Positions 43,088-55,411 of a DNA stretch of 64,000 nucleotides are shown here, one piece after another. How positions within the stretch are numbered: position 1 is the first letter of the stretch; every line of letters begins with the position of its first letter. A program made the position numbers and the translations under genes. Where the stretch lies: the NCBI GenBank assembly GCA_016946835.1, contig JACVTC010000049.1:1082501-1146500 (forward strand), written 5' to 3'. Below the pieces are notes generated by a model. That model had not been told where the DNA came from. It did no database searches and saw nothing but the letters and a program-made list of their open reading frames with translations. The stretch comes from Neocallimastix lanati (nom. inval.). Its lineage: Eukaryota > Neocallimastigomycota > Neocallimastigomycetes > Neocallimastigales > Neocallimastigaceae.

Positions 43088-46000
43088 CTATACAGAAGCT
43101 GAGTTAAACTTGATTATGTTCTTTAAGTGAACATTGCGGTTCATTTGTATACCCGACTTAGGATCGGCCAATGTTACTGTGTTGAATTGTTTCTTAATTA
43201 CTTGGAGTGGTCCAACAAAATATGGTTCTAACTTGGTTCGAGTAAAATTCCTTACTAAGACTAAATCACCAGGTTTTATTCTTTTAGCCTGATTCATACT
43301 ATTCTTTTGTTCTCTACGAGTAGCCCAGTATTTATTTGCATTTTTGATATTGGCCGCAGCTTCCATAGTCCATAAATAGTGATTGACAAATTTTTCCAAT
43401 AGGATTTCATCCGAAGATTTGTTTACACTTTTAGTTGGTCTAGCAGCTATGTCAAAGGGTTGTTGGTCTTCTCGTCCATAAACAAGTTCAAAGCTAGAGT
43501 GATTAGTAACCGAATTTTTGGTTGTACGAAGAGCCCATAAAGCGGAAGGTAAGACTTCGTCCCATTCTTTTTGTTTATTTCCTAAAAGTCTAAGTAGTTT
43601 TCCAATTTCTTTATTTCGGTTTTCTGTAAGACCGTTCGTTTCTGGATGATAAGTTGTACTGAACCTCACATACACATCATAAAGATCTAGGAACATTTTT
43701 GTCATATCCGAATTGAATTGAACACCATTATCAGTTGTAATTGTTTGAGGCACACCATGACGAGAGAATACATTAATTAAAAATTTTATTACATCTTTTG
43801 AAGTTACATTTTCAGTTGGCTCGGCCTCTACCCATTTAGTAAAATAGTCCACGATTACCAAAATATATTTATTATTGTTTGATGTTTTCTCTAGAGGTCC
43901 AATTATATCTAAACCTAAATGTGTGAAAGGTCCTTCAACTTCTGTAGGAATATCTTCTGTTGGTTCTGGGTATGCTTTGGGTCTATTTAATTGACATTGT
44001 TCGCATTTTGAAATAATTCTTTTAATATCATTTACCATGTTGTTCCAATAGTAACTTTTTCGTAATCGTTGGTAAGTTTTATTATATCCTTCATGTCCTA
44101 TGCCATGAGCTTCAAGAATGAGTTTGACCTTTTCATTAGTATCAGTGATTAATTTCCTATAAGTATTTCCATCTATAAAGTATTCAATTCCATCAATTGT
44201 TGTAAATTTTTCTTCCATAAATTCTTTTACAACTTTAGATAATAAAGATTCATCAACTTTTGAAGAGAGTTTTGTTGCCAATATTTTCTTATCATTTATA
44301 CTTTTCATTCGAGAAAGAGCATCAGCTACAACATTCTTTTTGCCAGGTTCATATCGAATTTCTACACCTAAAAGATTTACAGCTAAACACCATCTGGTTT
44401 GTCGAGCACTTGTTGGTTCTTTCTTGTTGAATAATCCTACTAAGGGTTTATGGTCAGTATAGATTATTGTTTTAATGGGATTTCCCATAATATAAGGTTT
44501 AAATTTTGTTAAGCAATAAAATAGAGCAGTTCCTTCTAGATCTGTAATTCTGTAATTTCTTTCATGTTTAGTTAATGTTCTACTTATATAGTGTACAGGA
44601 TGCTCTTTTTTCATTTCATCATCTTTTTGTAATAGGACACCACCAATGCCATCATACGATGCATCCGTTCGAATAATAAATTCTTTCTCGAAACATGGAA
44701 ATTTTAAAATTGGTGCATTCATTAATTTTTCTTTAAGTATATTAAAGCTATCATTTTACTCTTTATTCCATCGGAATTCAACATCTTTTCTTAACAATTT
44801 GCAAAGAGGAGCTGTTATTCGAGCATATTTATCGATGAAGTCTCGATAATATCCTATCGCCCCTAGGAAAGACCGTAATTCATGGAGGTTTGAAGGAGGT
44901 TTCCAATTTTTAATTGATTCAATCTTGCTATCAAGAGGGCTCAGACCTTGTGCAGATACTTTGTGACTGAGGTGACTGAGGACTTCAACTTCTGTTTGCA
45001 TAAACGAACATTTTTCAATATTGATTTTAAGTTTGTGTTCTTTGAAAACAGCGAGTACTTTAGCAATATGTTCGAAGTGTTCTTCTAAAGATTTTGAGTA
45101 TATAAGGATATCGTCAATGAAATTGAAAACAAAATCACCAATGAAAGGAAAGAGAATTTTGTTCATCTCACGTTGGAAAGTTGCTGGAGCGTTAGTAAGT
45201 CTGAAAGGCATGACTTTGAATTGATAATTTCCGAATTTTGTGGTAAAACTGGTAACTTCAACGCTTTCTTCATCCATAAGTATTTGATGATATCCGGAGT
45301 AAAGGTCCATTGTAGTAAATATTATAGCACCATCTAAACTATCGAATATTTCATCAATATTTGGAAGAGAATATGAATCTTTTATAGTAGCATCATTGAC
45401 TTTTCTATAGTCAACACACATTCTCCATTTACCATTTGGTTTAGGAACAAGAACAACAGGCGAAGACCATTCTGAATATGATGGTTCAATAAGTCTTTTA
45501 TTTATTAATTTAGTAAGTTCTTCTTTAAGAATATCTGTTTTTAGTTTTGAGATTCTATAAAATTTTTGTTTAATTGGCCTAGCACCAGGTTTAAGGTGAA
45601 TTTTATGTGGAGATAAGTTCGAAGGTGTTAATTCTTCAGAAGAGGTCGCAATTATAACTATATTATCTTCTAAAAGTTTAATTATTTGATCTCGATACTT
45701 TTTATTAAGAGTATTGATAAATTTTTCGTTATGAATAAATTCTCGAGGAGGAAGACCTTCCATTTTCTTAAGTTCTTTCTTAATAGATTCATTAGAAATA
45801 GCTTTTACAAAACAAACTAATTTTTCTTCATTTTCATATTGATTGTTTATAGGAGCAATTTCTTCAACCGATCCATTATCATTGAATTGGCAAAGACTAT
45901 AAAGAATAGGATGAATAAACAATTTATGATCTATTTGAGTTTTCAAGTTAATAAGAATATCAAAGAAAGGATCTTCTTTATCTATAACTCTACATGTAGC

Positions 46001-47209
46001 AACCATATGAAAATTATTAATTTGTACAGGAATATTGATTAAATAGTCTTCCGAATAATCATCATTAATAGTTGCTAGTCGGATTCTTCCACGACTGATT
46101 CCAATAGGCTCATATACAGAAGGTAACTTTCTAAGGAATTGATTAGTAATAATATTTAAATTACTACAAGAATCAATCAATGCTTTTCCTTTGACTCCTT
46201 CAACAGTAACGTCGACCATGGCTATATCATCTTCTTTGGGTTCTTTGTTTTTACTTTTATAAGTGTGATCAAGATTATTAACTATAGTAGTAGTAGCACA
46301 AATGTTGTCAACGGCACCGGCTATCTTAATAGAATCTTTTTCTAACTTTAAACCTTTTGCAACTTAAGATCTGATTTTTGGTGATACTTCAAATAATTCT
46401 CCAAAGGTAATATTACATTTAGTAGTATTTAAGTCTTTAATAACATTGTAAGGTAGATGATCAGCTATCATTTGGATCTTTCTTGGAACTCTAGGAATTT
46501 TGTTTCCAGGAAGTTTATTTACTTTTAGTTTCTCATTAATGAGTTTATTTAATGTATTATTTGGAATACTATTTTCATCATTATTAGAAATAATATGATC
46601 AGTTTCATCAATATCAACAATTTCAATGGGCGAGGTGGAAGTAGATGCAAGTTCTGTATCACTAACCTCTTTTCCTTTTTCTTTTTCTTTTCTGCGATTA
46701 GATAAATCTATATCAGTAATTTCCATAGGTGATTGAGAAGTACTAGCACGTTCTTTATCACGAATTTCTTTTTCTTTTTGTTTTTCGAGATTGATTAAGG
46801 GCTGTGACATTATCGAAGGATGTATCTGACTTGATGTTTGTTTTGGAGTTGGATTAACTTTCAATTCATTTTCTTTCTTCTTTCGCAAAGCTGGAGTAAC
46901 AATTGGTCGAGGATTATCTCTAAGACTTTTGTGAATTTTCTTTTCTTGATTACCTTTATGATCTTTACTAATGTTATCACGCTTTCTTTTAAAAGCAGCA
47001 ACCAAGTAGTCGTTTTCATCTTGAATTAAGTCAATATCTTCTAAATCATTGATGTCTTCTTCTTCGATTTCATCCTCAGATAATTCATAACTTTTTTTTT
47101 GATCTTCTATTTCTTCATGGAAGTAGTCATTAGCTGAAGATTGTTGATATTTAACGGAAGCTATTTTATTGACAATGGGAGTGCTTCTTCTCCCTTTTAG
47201 TGATTTAAA
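43088..47209 (-). pseudogene. Ty3-2 Pol (protease-RT-RNase H-integrase) with two nonsense codons
   Basis: One minus-strand frame, entered by a -1 shift at 47203-47209, is cut by TAA at 46364-46366 and at 44756-44758; both lie in frame and replace residues coded in Ty3-3. In order: a charged linker (SVKYQQSS to RSTP), protease KALIDSCSNLNII, RT (CVDYRKVNDATIKDSYSLP, TMDLYSGYHQILM, FNFIDDILIYS) and RNase H (FIIRTDASYDGIGG, YTDHKPLVG). Then integrase (GHEGYNKTYQRLRKSYYW with CEQCQ; HLGLDIIGPL; TTDNGVQF; ETNGLTENRN). The protease has Cys where Gly is usual after Asp-Ser. No chromodomain. Very close relative of Ty3-3. Confidence 0.9.
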
Positions 47210-48147
47210 CGTTTGTTTTCGAAGTATTCCTGACGATTCTTTTTGATAATAGCATTAAGTTTTGGACATTCGGTTTGAAAATGACCTTCTTCACTACAAA
47301 AGAAACAGGTACTAACAGTTAAACCTTTTATTCTTTTAGTTAAGTTATCAACAGTTGAATCTTTTTCCTTTATTTTTGAATCATTAAATACTTTTCCTTT
47401 AGATTGATTGTTATTAAAATTTGATGATTTATAAGAATTGTTGAAATTTGTTCTAAAATTTTCGTTTATTTCTTGGTTAAAGGTAGGCATCAATCTATCT
47501 ACTTTTTCAGCTATTGCAAATGCTTTCTTTAAAGAAATGTCATCCTTGAGTGAAACCTTTTTCCAGGCTTCTTTATTATTTTTCAAAGAATCAGCATAAT
47601 CCAATACACTAATTCTTCTTTTCCTCTTTTTATCGAGTTTTAAATAGAGTGATCGATAGCGAATGTTAAAATCTTTAACTTTTTCATACTTTTTAATTTT
47701 TAAGGAGCGAAGTTCCTTAAGCAAGACGTTTTGATCTTCTTTTTTTCCATAAAATGTTTCTAACTCATTAATAATTTCATCAAGACTTGGATAATGATTA
47801 TCTTCTTCATCATCGCTATCATCTTCATCATCGTCATCATCATCATCGTCATCGTCATCACTAAAGTTTTTGCCATATTCCATATTTTGAATTACTTCTC
47901 TTGGTTCACCAGTCGAAGTTAAGATACATGCCGTAAAAATAGTTTCTGGATCATCTACATGCTGATATCTGATCCAAAATTTTAAATCTGAAGCCCAAGA
48001 TCTAATATCGAGATGTTCTTTGCTTAGTTTTTCTATGTCTTTTAATTCTTTCTTGAGTTCTCTAAAGCTAATAGCGTGATTTTTGTTTATAACAGTTGGA
48101 ATTGGAACTGAAGGATTTGAAGTTGATGGAGAAGATCCTGAACTCAT
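47197..48147 (-). CDS. Ty3-2 Gag
   Basis: I take the start at 48147 (MSSGSSPSTSNPSVPIP), because the 62 codons before it are hydrophobic leader and minisatellite sequence. The 316-aa product has a helical core (FRELKKELKDIEKLSKEHLD, SWASDLKFWIRY), a run of Asp/Glu (DDDDDDDDDDDEDD), then Gag-like ELETFYGKKEDQNVLLKELR and KVKDFNIRYRSLYLKLDKK. A CCHC knuckle CFFCSEEGHFQTEC (CX2CX4HX4C) is near the C-terminus. It ends at a stop six bases after the slippery site, so most ribosomes would make Gag only. Confidence 0.85.
   Translation of the reverse strand: MSSGSSPSTSNPSVPIPTVINKNHAISFRELKKELKDIEKLSKEHLDIRSWASDLKFWIRYQHVDDPETIFTACILTSTGEPREVIQNMEYGKNFSDDDDDDDDDDDEDDSDDEEDNHYPSLDEIINELETFYGKKEDQNVLLKELRSLKIKKYEKVKDFNIRYRSLYLKLDKKRKRRISVLDYADSLKNNKEAWKKVSLKDDISLKKAFAIAEKVDRLMPTFNQEINENFRTNFNNSYKSSNFNNNQSKGKVFNDSKIKEKDSTVDNLTKRIKGLTVSTCFFCSEEGHFQTECPKLNAIIKKNRQEYFENKRLNH
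47203..47209 (-). promoter_or_regulatory. -1 ribosomal frameshift heptamer between gag and pol
   Basis: Minus-strand T TTA AAT in the gag frame (codons CGT TTA AAT CAC TAA). A slip back of one base puts TTT AAA TCA in the pol frame, which is open from there. The same heptamer in the same context occurs in Ty3-3 at 63840-63846. Confidence 0.75.
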
Positions 48148-48289
48148 TTTAACTAATATTGAAAGTAACAGAATAGAATTGAGCAAAATGAATGTTTGAA
48201 AATAATTAATAAATAATATTGACTGAAGTAATATCAGATTTTTCTTGAAGTTAATAATTCTAGTATAAACTAAAGTCCAATGACAACCA

Positions 48290-48560
48290 AATATACTATT
48301 GAAGATATAAACTAGTGTTACACTGACCCCCAAATATATCTGAAAAGAATAATATATAGATATAAACTAGTGTAGTGATAACCCCTAAATATATCGGAAT
48401 AATAAACAGTATAGATATAAACTAGTGTTACACTGACCCCCAAATATATCTGAAAAGAATAATATATAGATATAAACTAGTGTAGTGATAACCCCTAAAT
48501 ATATCGGAATAATAAATAATATAGATATAAACTAGTGCTTTGTCTTGCCCCTAAATATAT
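48290..48560. repeat. Minisatellite of alternating 58-bp units in the Ty3-2 leader
   Basis: Five units share TATAGATATAAACTAGTG and CCCC.AAATATATC. The middle alternates: GTTACACTGACCCCC (units 1 and 3) and GTAGTGATAACCCCT (units 2 and 4), with a variant GCTTTGTCTTGCCCC in unit 5. This gives a higher-order period of about 117 bp. Confidence 0.9.
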
Positions 48561-49248
48561 CTTGATAATTGTATTGTTCTTTACTTTCAAAAAAAAATTT
48601 TAATGTAATGGAATCTTCGAATTAATGGTGTTGTTGTGTGCTTTTGTTATTATCAATTGGCAATGTGGTAGGAAACTTTTTCTGAGTTGATCGTAAGACG
48701 ACTTTGATATAACTCAATTAAAATTTAAAAATAAAAATATTATTTGTAAACAACTAAAAAAAATAAAATATGATTTATTAGAACAAAAAAAAAATTTTAT
48801 GGAATAATATACATATAAAAAGAGCATTTCCTGGAATTTTCCATATCCAGTACTAAAAAGTAGGTATGTAGTGCTTGAATTACCACAGCTTGCCTATTAC
48901 GGTGTCATGTAGTAATCAAACCAGACGCTTCTGCTTTCAAATAAACAGAACGACCAGAGCTCAAGAATGACCTTTCAATTCTTGAGATAAATTAATCCGG
49001 AAACTACCTATTGTTGGAATTTTAGTACTAGGTACTAGGTATGCTTCTAAACCGTACTAAATCCCTTTTTATATGTTTCCAATAAATTTTATTTTATTAA
49101 AGCTTCACCGGTAATTGCTTACCTATCACTTTAATATTAAAAAAATTTAACAAAAAAAAAAATTGTTTTATTAGAAATATTATTATCCTATTATTGTTTA
49201 CTCTATATTTACGATTATTAACTTCCCCGATATCTCCACCACTTTTTA
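48561..49248 (-). other. Untranslated leader of Ty3-2 with primer-binding site
   Basis: No ORF. Minus-strand TGGTGGAGATATCGGGG (about 49226-49242) lies seven bases after the 5' LTR end and fits a tRNA 3' end. The rest has some GC-richer stretches but no recognisable gene. Confidence 0.7.
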
Positions 49249-50173
49249 TGTTGAGGTTCGGGACAGAATAATAATAAATATAGAAATAAACACTAAAATA
49301 AAAAAAATTAAAAATTAAAATATATCTTTTTTTTAAAATATTTTATTTATTTATTTAATAAAAATTATTCAATTAAAAACTAAAAAATAAATTAATTTCT
49401 TTAATAAGATTATATTTTTTTTTTTCAGATTATTTTTCTAAAATACAATTTTCTCATCTATTTATATTTTTTTTTATCGTTAGAAATGGTCAAGCCATTT
49501 CTTTAGAATATCTTAGAGTTACATGTTTGAATTGTATTTAAATTATAAATTCATAATCTATTCTATTATAATAAATAATTATTACATATTATTAAATTCT
49601 AAACTATTTATTATTAATTGTAGTAATAATATATTTTAAAAATAATTTTATTACTTTTACAAAACTATTAGTAATAGAGTATTATTTAATTTTATACTAT
49701 TTTTAAATAAAAGTATTTTAGATTATTATCTATTATTAATCTTATTATAAATAGGGTGTATTTTGGAAGGAAGTATTACTAATTTTAATGACAAGGATCA
49801 GGGATTTAAGTAAAATATTTTTAAATCATTATTAATTATATTAATTTTTATTAATAATAAATAATTTGTATTAGTAATATTTGTAAAATAAAATTTTCTT
49901 TAATAATAAAATATTGATAGAATAAATCATATTAATGAAACTAGATATTGATAATAATATTGATATTAATAATATAGTATTAATTTTAATAATAAAGTAT
50001 TGATATTAATAAAGAATTTATATTAATAATAATAAATTTAATATTAGTAATAATTTGGCAGTAATAGAACATAAGAAAGTTCCCCAAGTAAGGAAATAAA
50101 TAATTTAATTTTAGTGGTTAAGTTATTTTTATGAAAAATAATAAAATTAACATTATTTATTCATACCTTAACA
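49249..50173 (-). mobile_element. 5' LTR of Ty3-2
   Basis: TGTTGAGGTTCGGGACAG to CCTTAACA on +, matching 42147-43064 apart from a 7-bp indel and scattered changes. Confidence 0.9.
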
Positions 50174-50177
50174 ACAA

Positions 50178-51282
50178 TGATTTATACCTAATATTCTTAA
50201 TCTACAAAAATTAAATTTTGTAGAAGTGAATAAAAGGATAAATACTGAATAAAATTGATTTAAGAAATTTAAAAAAATAAATATGTTTTATTATTAAACA
50301 CAAAAATGTTTTATTAAAAAAAATTACTTTTATTTTAATATTAATCTTTATTTATTTAATAATTAATTTTGTTTAAATTAATAAAATAATTGTTAAAACT
50401 AATAAAATAATAAAATGAAATATTTATTATTTATATTAATTTATTTTAAATTTTAATAATAAAATTGATTATTAATAACTAATAAAATATATAATAATTT
50501 ATCAAAAATAATTAATAATCATAAAAATTGATTATTAAAAACTAATAAATATCTATAATAATTTATTAAATAATTAATAATCATAAAAAATTGATTATTA
50601 AAACTAATAAAATATTTATAATAATTTATTAACTAATTAATAATAAAGAATAATTTATAAGAAATATTTACATGTTTTTATATTTTTCTTTGATTTTAAA
50701 CTATTTACATTAAAAATAATAAAATTAATAAAAGAGAAATAAAGAATAATTTATTATTAAATTAAACAATATTTACAATTAAAATGTTGATAAAGATGAG
50801 TTTTAAAATGTTATTTTAATTACAATTTGTTTATAAAAGTTGAGTTATAAAATAAATAAAATAATCATTATTTTAAATAAAAGTAACTTAAAAAATTATT
50901 TAACTATCTAATTTTAATTTTGCGATGTTTATAAGTTTGTTTATTTGTTATTTATAATTTATTAAATTTGTTTATTATTTTGTTTATTTGTTGTTTTAGA
51001 AAAATATTATTTATTAATTTATTTTAGTTTTTAATTAAAATTATTAATGATTAATTAATTTATTATTATTTTATTTTAATTATCTTTATTTAATTAATTT
51101 TTCTTAAATATGGATTTATTTTTTTTTAGAATGGATTAATTTTTGGGTTAAGCTAGAAAACTTTAACATGAATTTGTTTTTTATTATTTATTTTAATTTA
51201 ATAATTTTGTTATTTATCAACATGATACGATATATTTTAAACATTCGTATTTATAATAGTTTTGGGCGCTACACTGGGGAAT
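50178..51282. other. Non-coding internal remnant of another LTR element
   Basis: It starts TGATTTATACC four bases after the Ty3-2 LTR and ends with a purine tract (CACTGGGGAAT, about 51272-51282) before LTR G. No ORF. It may be the internal part of a stripped, non-autonomous element. Confidence 0.45.
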
Positions 51283-51824
51283 TGTACTAAATTATATATT
51301 CTAATAATAATATTAATTATTTTATTTAATTATTTAAAATTTTTATTTTAGGATATTTGTTTTGTAATATTTTATTTTTATTTTATTTTATTTTATTTTA
51401 TTTTATTTTATTTTATTTTATTTTATTTTTATCATATTAATTAACTATTAATAATTATAATTTAATTATAATATTCTATAATTAATTACTTAAACAACTA
51501 ATTTTATTAAAACTAATAACTAAACTACTATCTTAACTAATTAAAACATTTTTCTTATATTAAATCAACTATTACTAATTAACATATATCAATAATTTTT
51601 TAACATTAAATCAACTATTACTAATTAACATATATCAATAATTTTTTTTTAACAAAAACATTTTTTTTTTTTTTATAATATTTTTATATATTTTTTTTTA
51701 TAATTATTATCTCTATATTAAATCATAATTGTTATATTTTATATAAACATTAATATAAAAGTTTATATTATAATAATTAAATTTTATACTATAATAATAT
51801 TATTTTATATGATTTATAAATAAT

Positions 51825-52597
51825 TATAAAGTTTTGATTTAAAAAATAGATTATAAGTCAAAAATTATAATAACACTAAATAACACAAAAATGTTTTATA
51901 AACAAATAAGTTTTGTTATATTTAGATTTTAAAATAATCTTTATTAATTATTAGTGTTATTAACAATAAATCGTTAATAACAATTACATCGATTAAAATA
52001 CATGAAATTTGGTTAACTATTTATATTTTTATCTTATTACATTTAGAATATATAATTCCTATTGAATTATATTATCTAACTATTTATTTAAAAACAATAC
52101 TAACCTAAACTAATAATAAATAATTAACTATTACTAAATAAAGAGAATTATAATTAATAACTAAAATAAATATAATCAATTCTAATTGAGTTCATTTATT
52201 ATTTATTTATTATTTAAATATTATTAGTAAATTTATTATATATTTTCTATTTTAAAATAATATAAAAGTTGTCATAATTATTTAATATGATTTTAGCATA
52301 AAATGCCGCAAGTTTCAACATGACTAATTGCATAGTTTCATGTTGTTAATTTATCTTGTAAAAAACCTTAACTCTTATTATTTAAATTAAATTACATAAA
52401 AAGAAATGATTTTCAATTACTAGTTTCACAAGAGAAATTTTTAATTTATTAATATGATTGGGAAGAAGTCGAAGTTTTGTTTAAAATTATTTGCAATAAT
52501 TTTATACACGTGATTTTTAATAGATTTATTTCAATTTTACTTAAATTTATGATTAAATTTAATTAAAATTTATAAAGATATTAATAATATCTTTACA
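51825..52597 (-). mobile_element. 3' LTR of Ty3-4
   Basis: TATAAAG to CTTTACA on +. Minus-strand TATAAATAGTTAACC is a likely TATA box. Confidence 0.95.
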
Positions 52598-52634
52598 ATC
52601 TCGCCCCTTAAGTCGAGCTCCTGCGAGATTAACT
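52598..52634 (-). promoter_or_regulatory. Polypurine tract within a short hairpin
   Basis: Minus-strand AAGGGGCGAGAT abuts the 3' LTR. ATCTCGC and GCGAGAT at the two ends of this stretch can pair, bringing the tract into a stem. Confidence 0.7.
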
Positions 52635-55411
52635 TTAAGAAGGAAGATCAATTACAAAAGGTTGATATTTATGTCTAACATAGTACTCGTTTGCATCATC
52701 AGGTGGTTGACAGAATTCGTTGTTAACATTCGAAGATTTGTTCTTCTTTTCTTTTCTGTAATATTCTTGTATTAATTGTCTATCAAGAATTTGATCTTCA
52801 TCAATCCAAGTATTTTCACTAAAATCGCATCCTTTCCATTTAATCAAGTAACGATTCTTATTGTTAAAGGTTTTCATTTTAATTATTCTTTCAGGAGTTC
52901 TATCAATTGTATCCGTATTAAGATTAATATTTCTTCTACGAGTATTTCTTCTGTTTGAAAATTCATTTTCATGGTAAGGTTCGAGAAGTGAAACATGAAA
53001 TACAGGGTGACAACGCATATTATTAGGAAGTTTAAGTTCGTACGCTAAGTCACTAACTTTTCTTATTATTTCAAAAGGTCCTATTAGTTGATCAGATAAT
53101 TTTCTATTTTTCTTTGTTGTATTACCCTTTAAAAGATAAACTTTATTTCCTACTTTAAAATCTGGAGAATCCATTCTTTTCAGATCTGCATATTTCTTAT
53201 AAGTCTTTTTTGCTTGCTTTAAGTTTTCTTTTAAAAATTTAATGTTTTCATTAATATTTAATATTCTTTTCTCAGCTCTATGCGGATTCTCATTTGAAGG
53301 AATTTCAGGATTAAATTTCGGATTAAAACCATAATTTGCAAAAAATGGTGATTGATTTATTGATTGTTGTAAAGTATTGTTATAAGAAAATTCTGCAAAA
53401 GGTAATAAATCAAACCAATTATTTTGTTTTTCGTTAATGAAACAACGAAGATATTGTTCCAATATCGAGTTCACCCTCTCCGTTTGACCATCAGTCTGCG
53501 GGTGATTAGCAGTAGAAAAAGAATGCTTAATATTTAAAAGAGAGCAAAGACGATTCCAAAAATCAGAGGTAAATTGAGAACCACGATCAGAAATAATAGA
53601 ATCGGGGAAACCATGAAGTTTAAAAATATTAGCAATGAAAGAATCAGCAGCAATAGAAGCAGTAGGAAGACATCTAAATGGTATAAAATGAGCCATTTTA
53701 GTTAAGCGATCCACAACAACCATTATAGTGGTCATATCTTTGGATTTCGGAAGTTCAACAATAAAATCCATAGAGATAGCAGACCAGGCTCTATTTGGTG
53801 TAGAAAGTGGAGAAAGTAAACCATATGGCTTATGTCTTGGGATTTTGGATTTTGAACAAATTTCACAAGATTTAATAAACATTTTAACATCTTTTTGTAA
53901 TTTAGGCCACCAGAAATTACGAGAAATAAGTTCAATAGTTTTATTAATTCCAAAATGACCAGCAGAAATAGAGTCATGATGGAGTTCTAAAACTCTTATT
54001 CTAATTTTATTGGGAACATAAATTAAATTTTCAAAAAGTAAATAACCATTTTTGTCAAGAGAAAATTTATCGATTTTACTAAAAGGGGGATCTTTTGATT
54101 TATCATTTTTAAGAAATTCAGTTATTTTGCAATAGAATTCATCATTAGCTAGAGAATCATGAATAGAGGAGATTAAAGAATCATTCTTAAAACTACATGA
54201 ATTAATAACGCATGAAATAGGACGAACACTAGCAAATAAATGATCACTACGTCTTGATAAAATATCTGGTTTACCTGACTTTTTACCAGCTCTGTAAATT
54301 AGTTTAAAATCAAATCTAGATAAGAATTCATACCAACGAATTTGGCGTTGGGAAAGAAGTTCAGGTTTTCGAGGGAAAGTTAAATTCTTATGATCAGTAT
54401 AAATAATAAACTGATGGCGAGCTCCTTCTAAGTAATGTCTCCATCCTTCCAATGCAACTTTAATAGCAAGAAGTTCTTTGTCATAGATAGGGTAATTTCT
54501 TTGGGATTTAGTTAAGCTAGTAGAAATAAAAGCAATTGGATGCAAATGCCCATCAAATTCCTGAGAAAGAATTGCACCAACAGCAAAATTACTAGCATCA
54601 GTTTCAACAATGAATTGTTTGTTGCTATCAGGATGTTTCAAAATAGGAGCAGTAGTAAATAATTCTTTTAAAGTATCAAACGCTTTTTGTTGTTCAGAAC
54701 TCCAATTAAAAGGAACATTTTTTCTAGTTAATTTGTGGAGAGGATTTGCAATTTTCGCAAAGTCTTTAATAAAAATTCTGTAATAATTACAAAGTCCAAT
54801 AAACGATTGAATTTCTTTAACGTTTGTTGGAACAGGCCAATCTAAAATTGCTTTAACTTTTTCTTTATCCATTTTAATTCCATCTCTTGATAAAACATAA
54901 CCAATAAAGGTAGTTTCAGTTACATCAAATTCACACTTTTCTAATTTAACAACTAAATGATTCTCTAACAATTTTCTTAAAACTTTCTTAACATGTACAT
55001 GATGTTCTTCTAAAGTATTAGAATAAATTAAAATGTCATCAATGTAAGAGATTACAAAATCATCTAAGTAATCACTGAGAACATCATTTATAAAATGTTG
55101 GAATGTAGCAGGGGCATTCTTAAGCCCAAAAGGCATAACGAGATATTCAAAGTGCCCGTATCTTGTACGAAAGGCAGTTTTGTACTCGTCACCTTCTTTA
55201 ATTCTTACTAAGTTATAAGCAGATTTTAAATCTAACTTAGTAAAATATTTAGCACCTTTAACTCTATCCAACAATTCACTAATTAAAGGAAGTGGATAAG
55301 AGTTACGGATGGTCATTTCGTTCAATTTTCTATAATCAATAACTAGTCTATAAGTACCATCCTTTTTTCTAACAAATAAAATAGGTGCACCAGCAGGAGA
55401 AGAAGATTTCC
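52635..55411 (-). CDS. Ty3-4 Pol: RT, RNase H, integrase, chromodomain (downstream of a frameshift)
   Basis: The open frame reads from about 55411 (RKSSSPAGAPILFVRKKDG) though its first ATG is 55325, so it is really the continuation of the upstream ORF. RT has KLDLKSAYNLVRI, PFGLKNAPATFQ and YIDD (D96-D97 counted from 55325). RNase H has FIVETDASNFAVGAILS and YTDHKNL. Integrase has HHCC (HHDSISAGHFG...CEIC) and D520, D580, E616 with 35 residues between the last two. The tail GPFEIIRKV...HPVFHVSLLEPY leads to a chromodomain at about 808-850 (PERIIKMKTF...RYLIKWKGCDFSENTW). Chromodomains direct integration to marked chromatin in fungal elements. Intact apart from the single shift. Confidence 0.93.

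Larger units (their letters stand above)
42147..50173 (-). mobile_element. Ty3/Gypsy element Ty3-2, near complete with nonsense mutations
   Basis: Two LTRs (918 and 925 bp), polypurine tract, gag, pol and a TGG-type primer site are all present on the minus strand. The LTRs differ by several indels and substitutions, so it is older than Ty3-4. Flanking tetranucleotides differ (AAAC left, ACAA right), so there is no simple target duplication. Confidence 0.9.

Noticed and set aside
48561-49248. A tRNA or other structured RNA gene in the GC-richer Ty3-2 leader
   Set aside because: No cloverleaf, no A or B box in the right spacing; it is explained as retrotransposon leader.
42147-50173. Target duplication for Ty3-2
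   Set aside because: Left AAAC and right ACAA do not match at 4 or 5 bp, so none is claimed.
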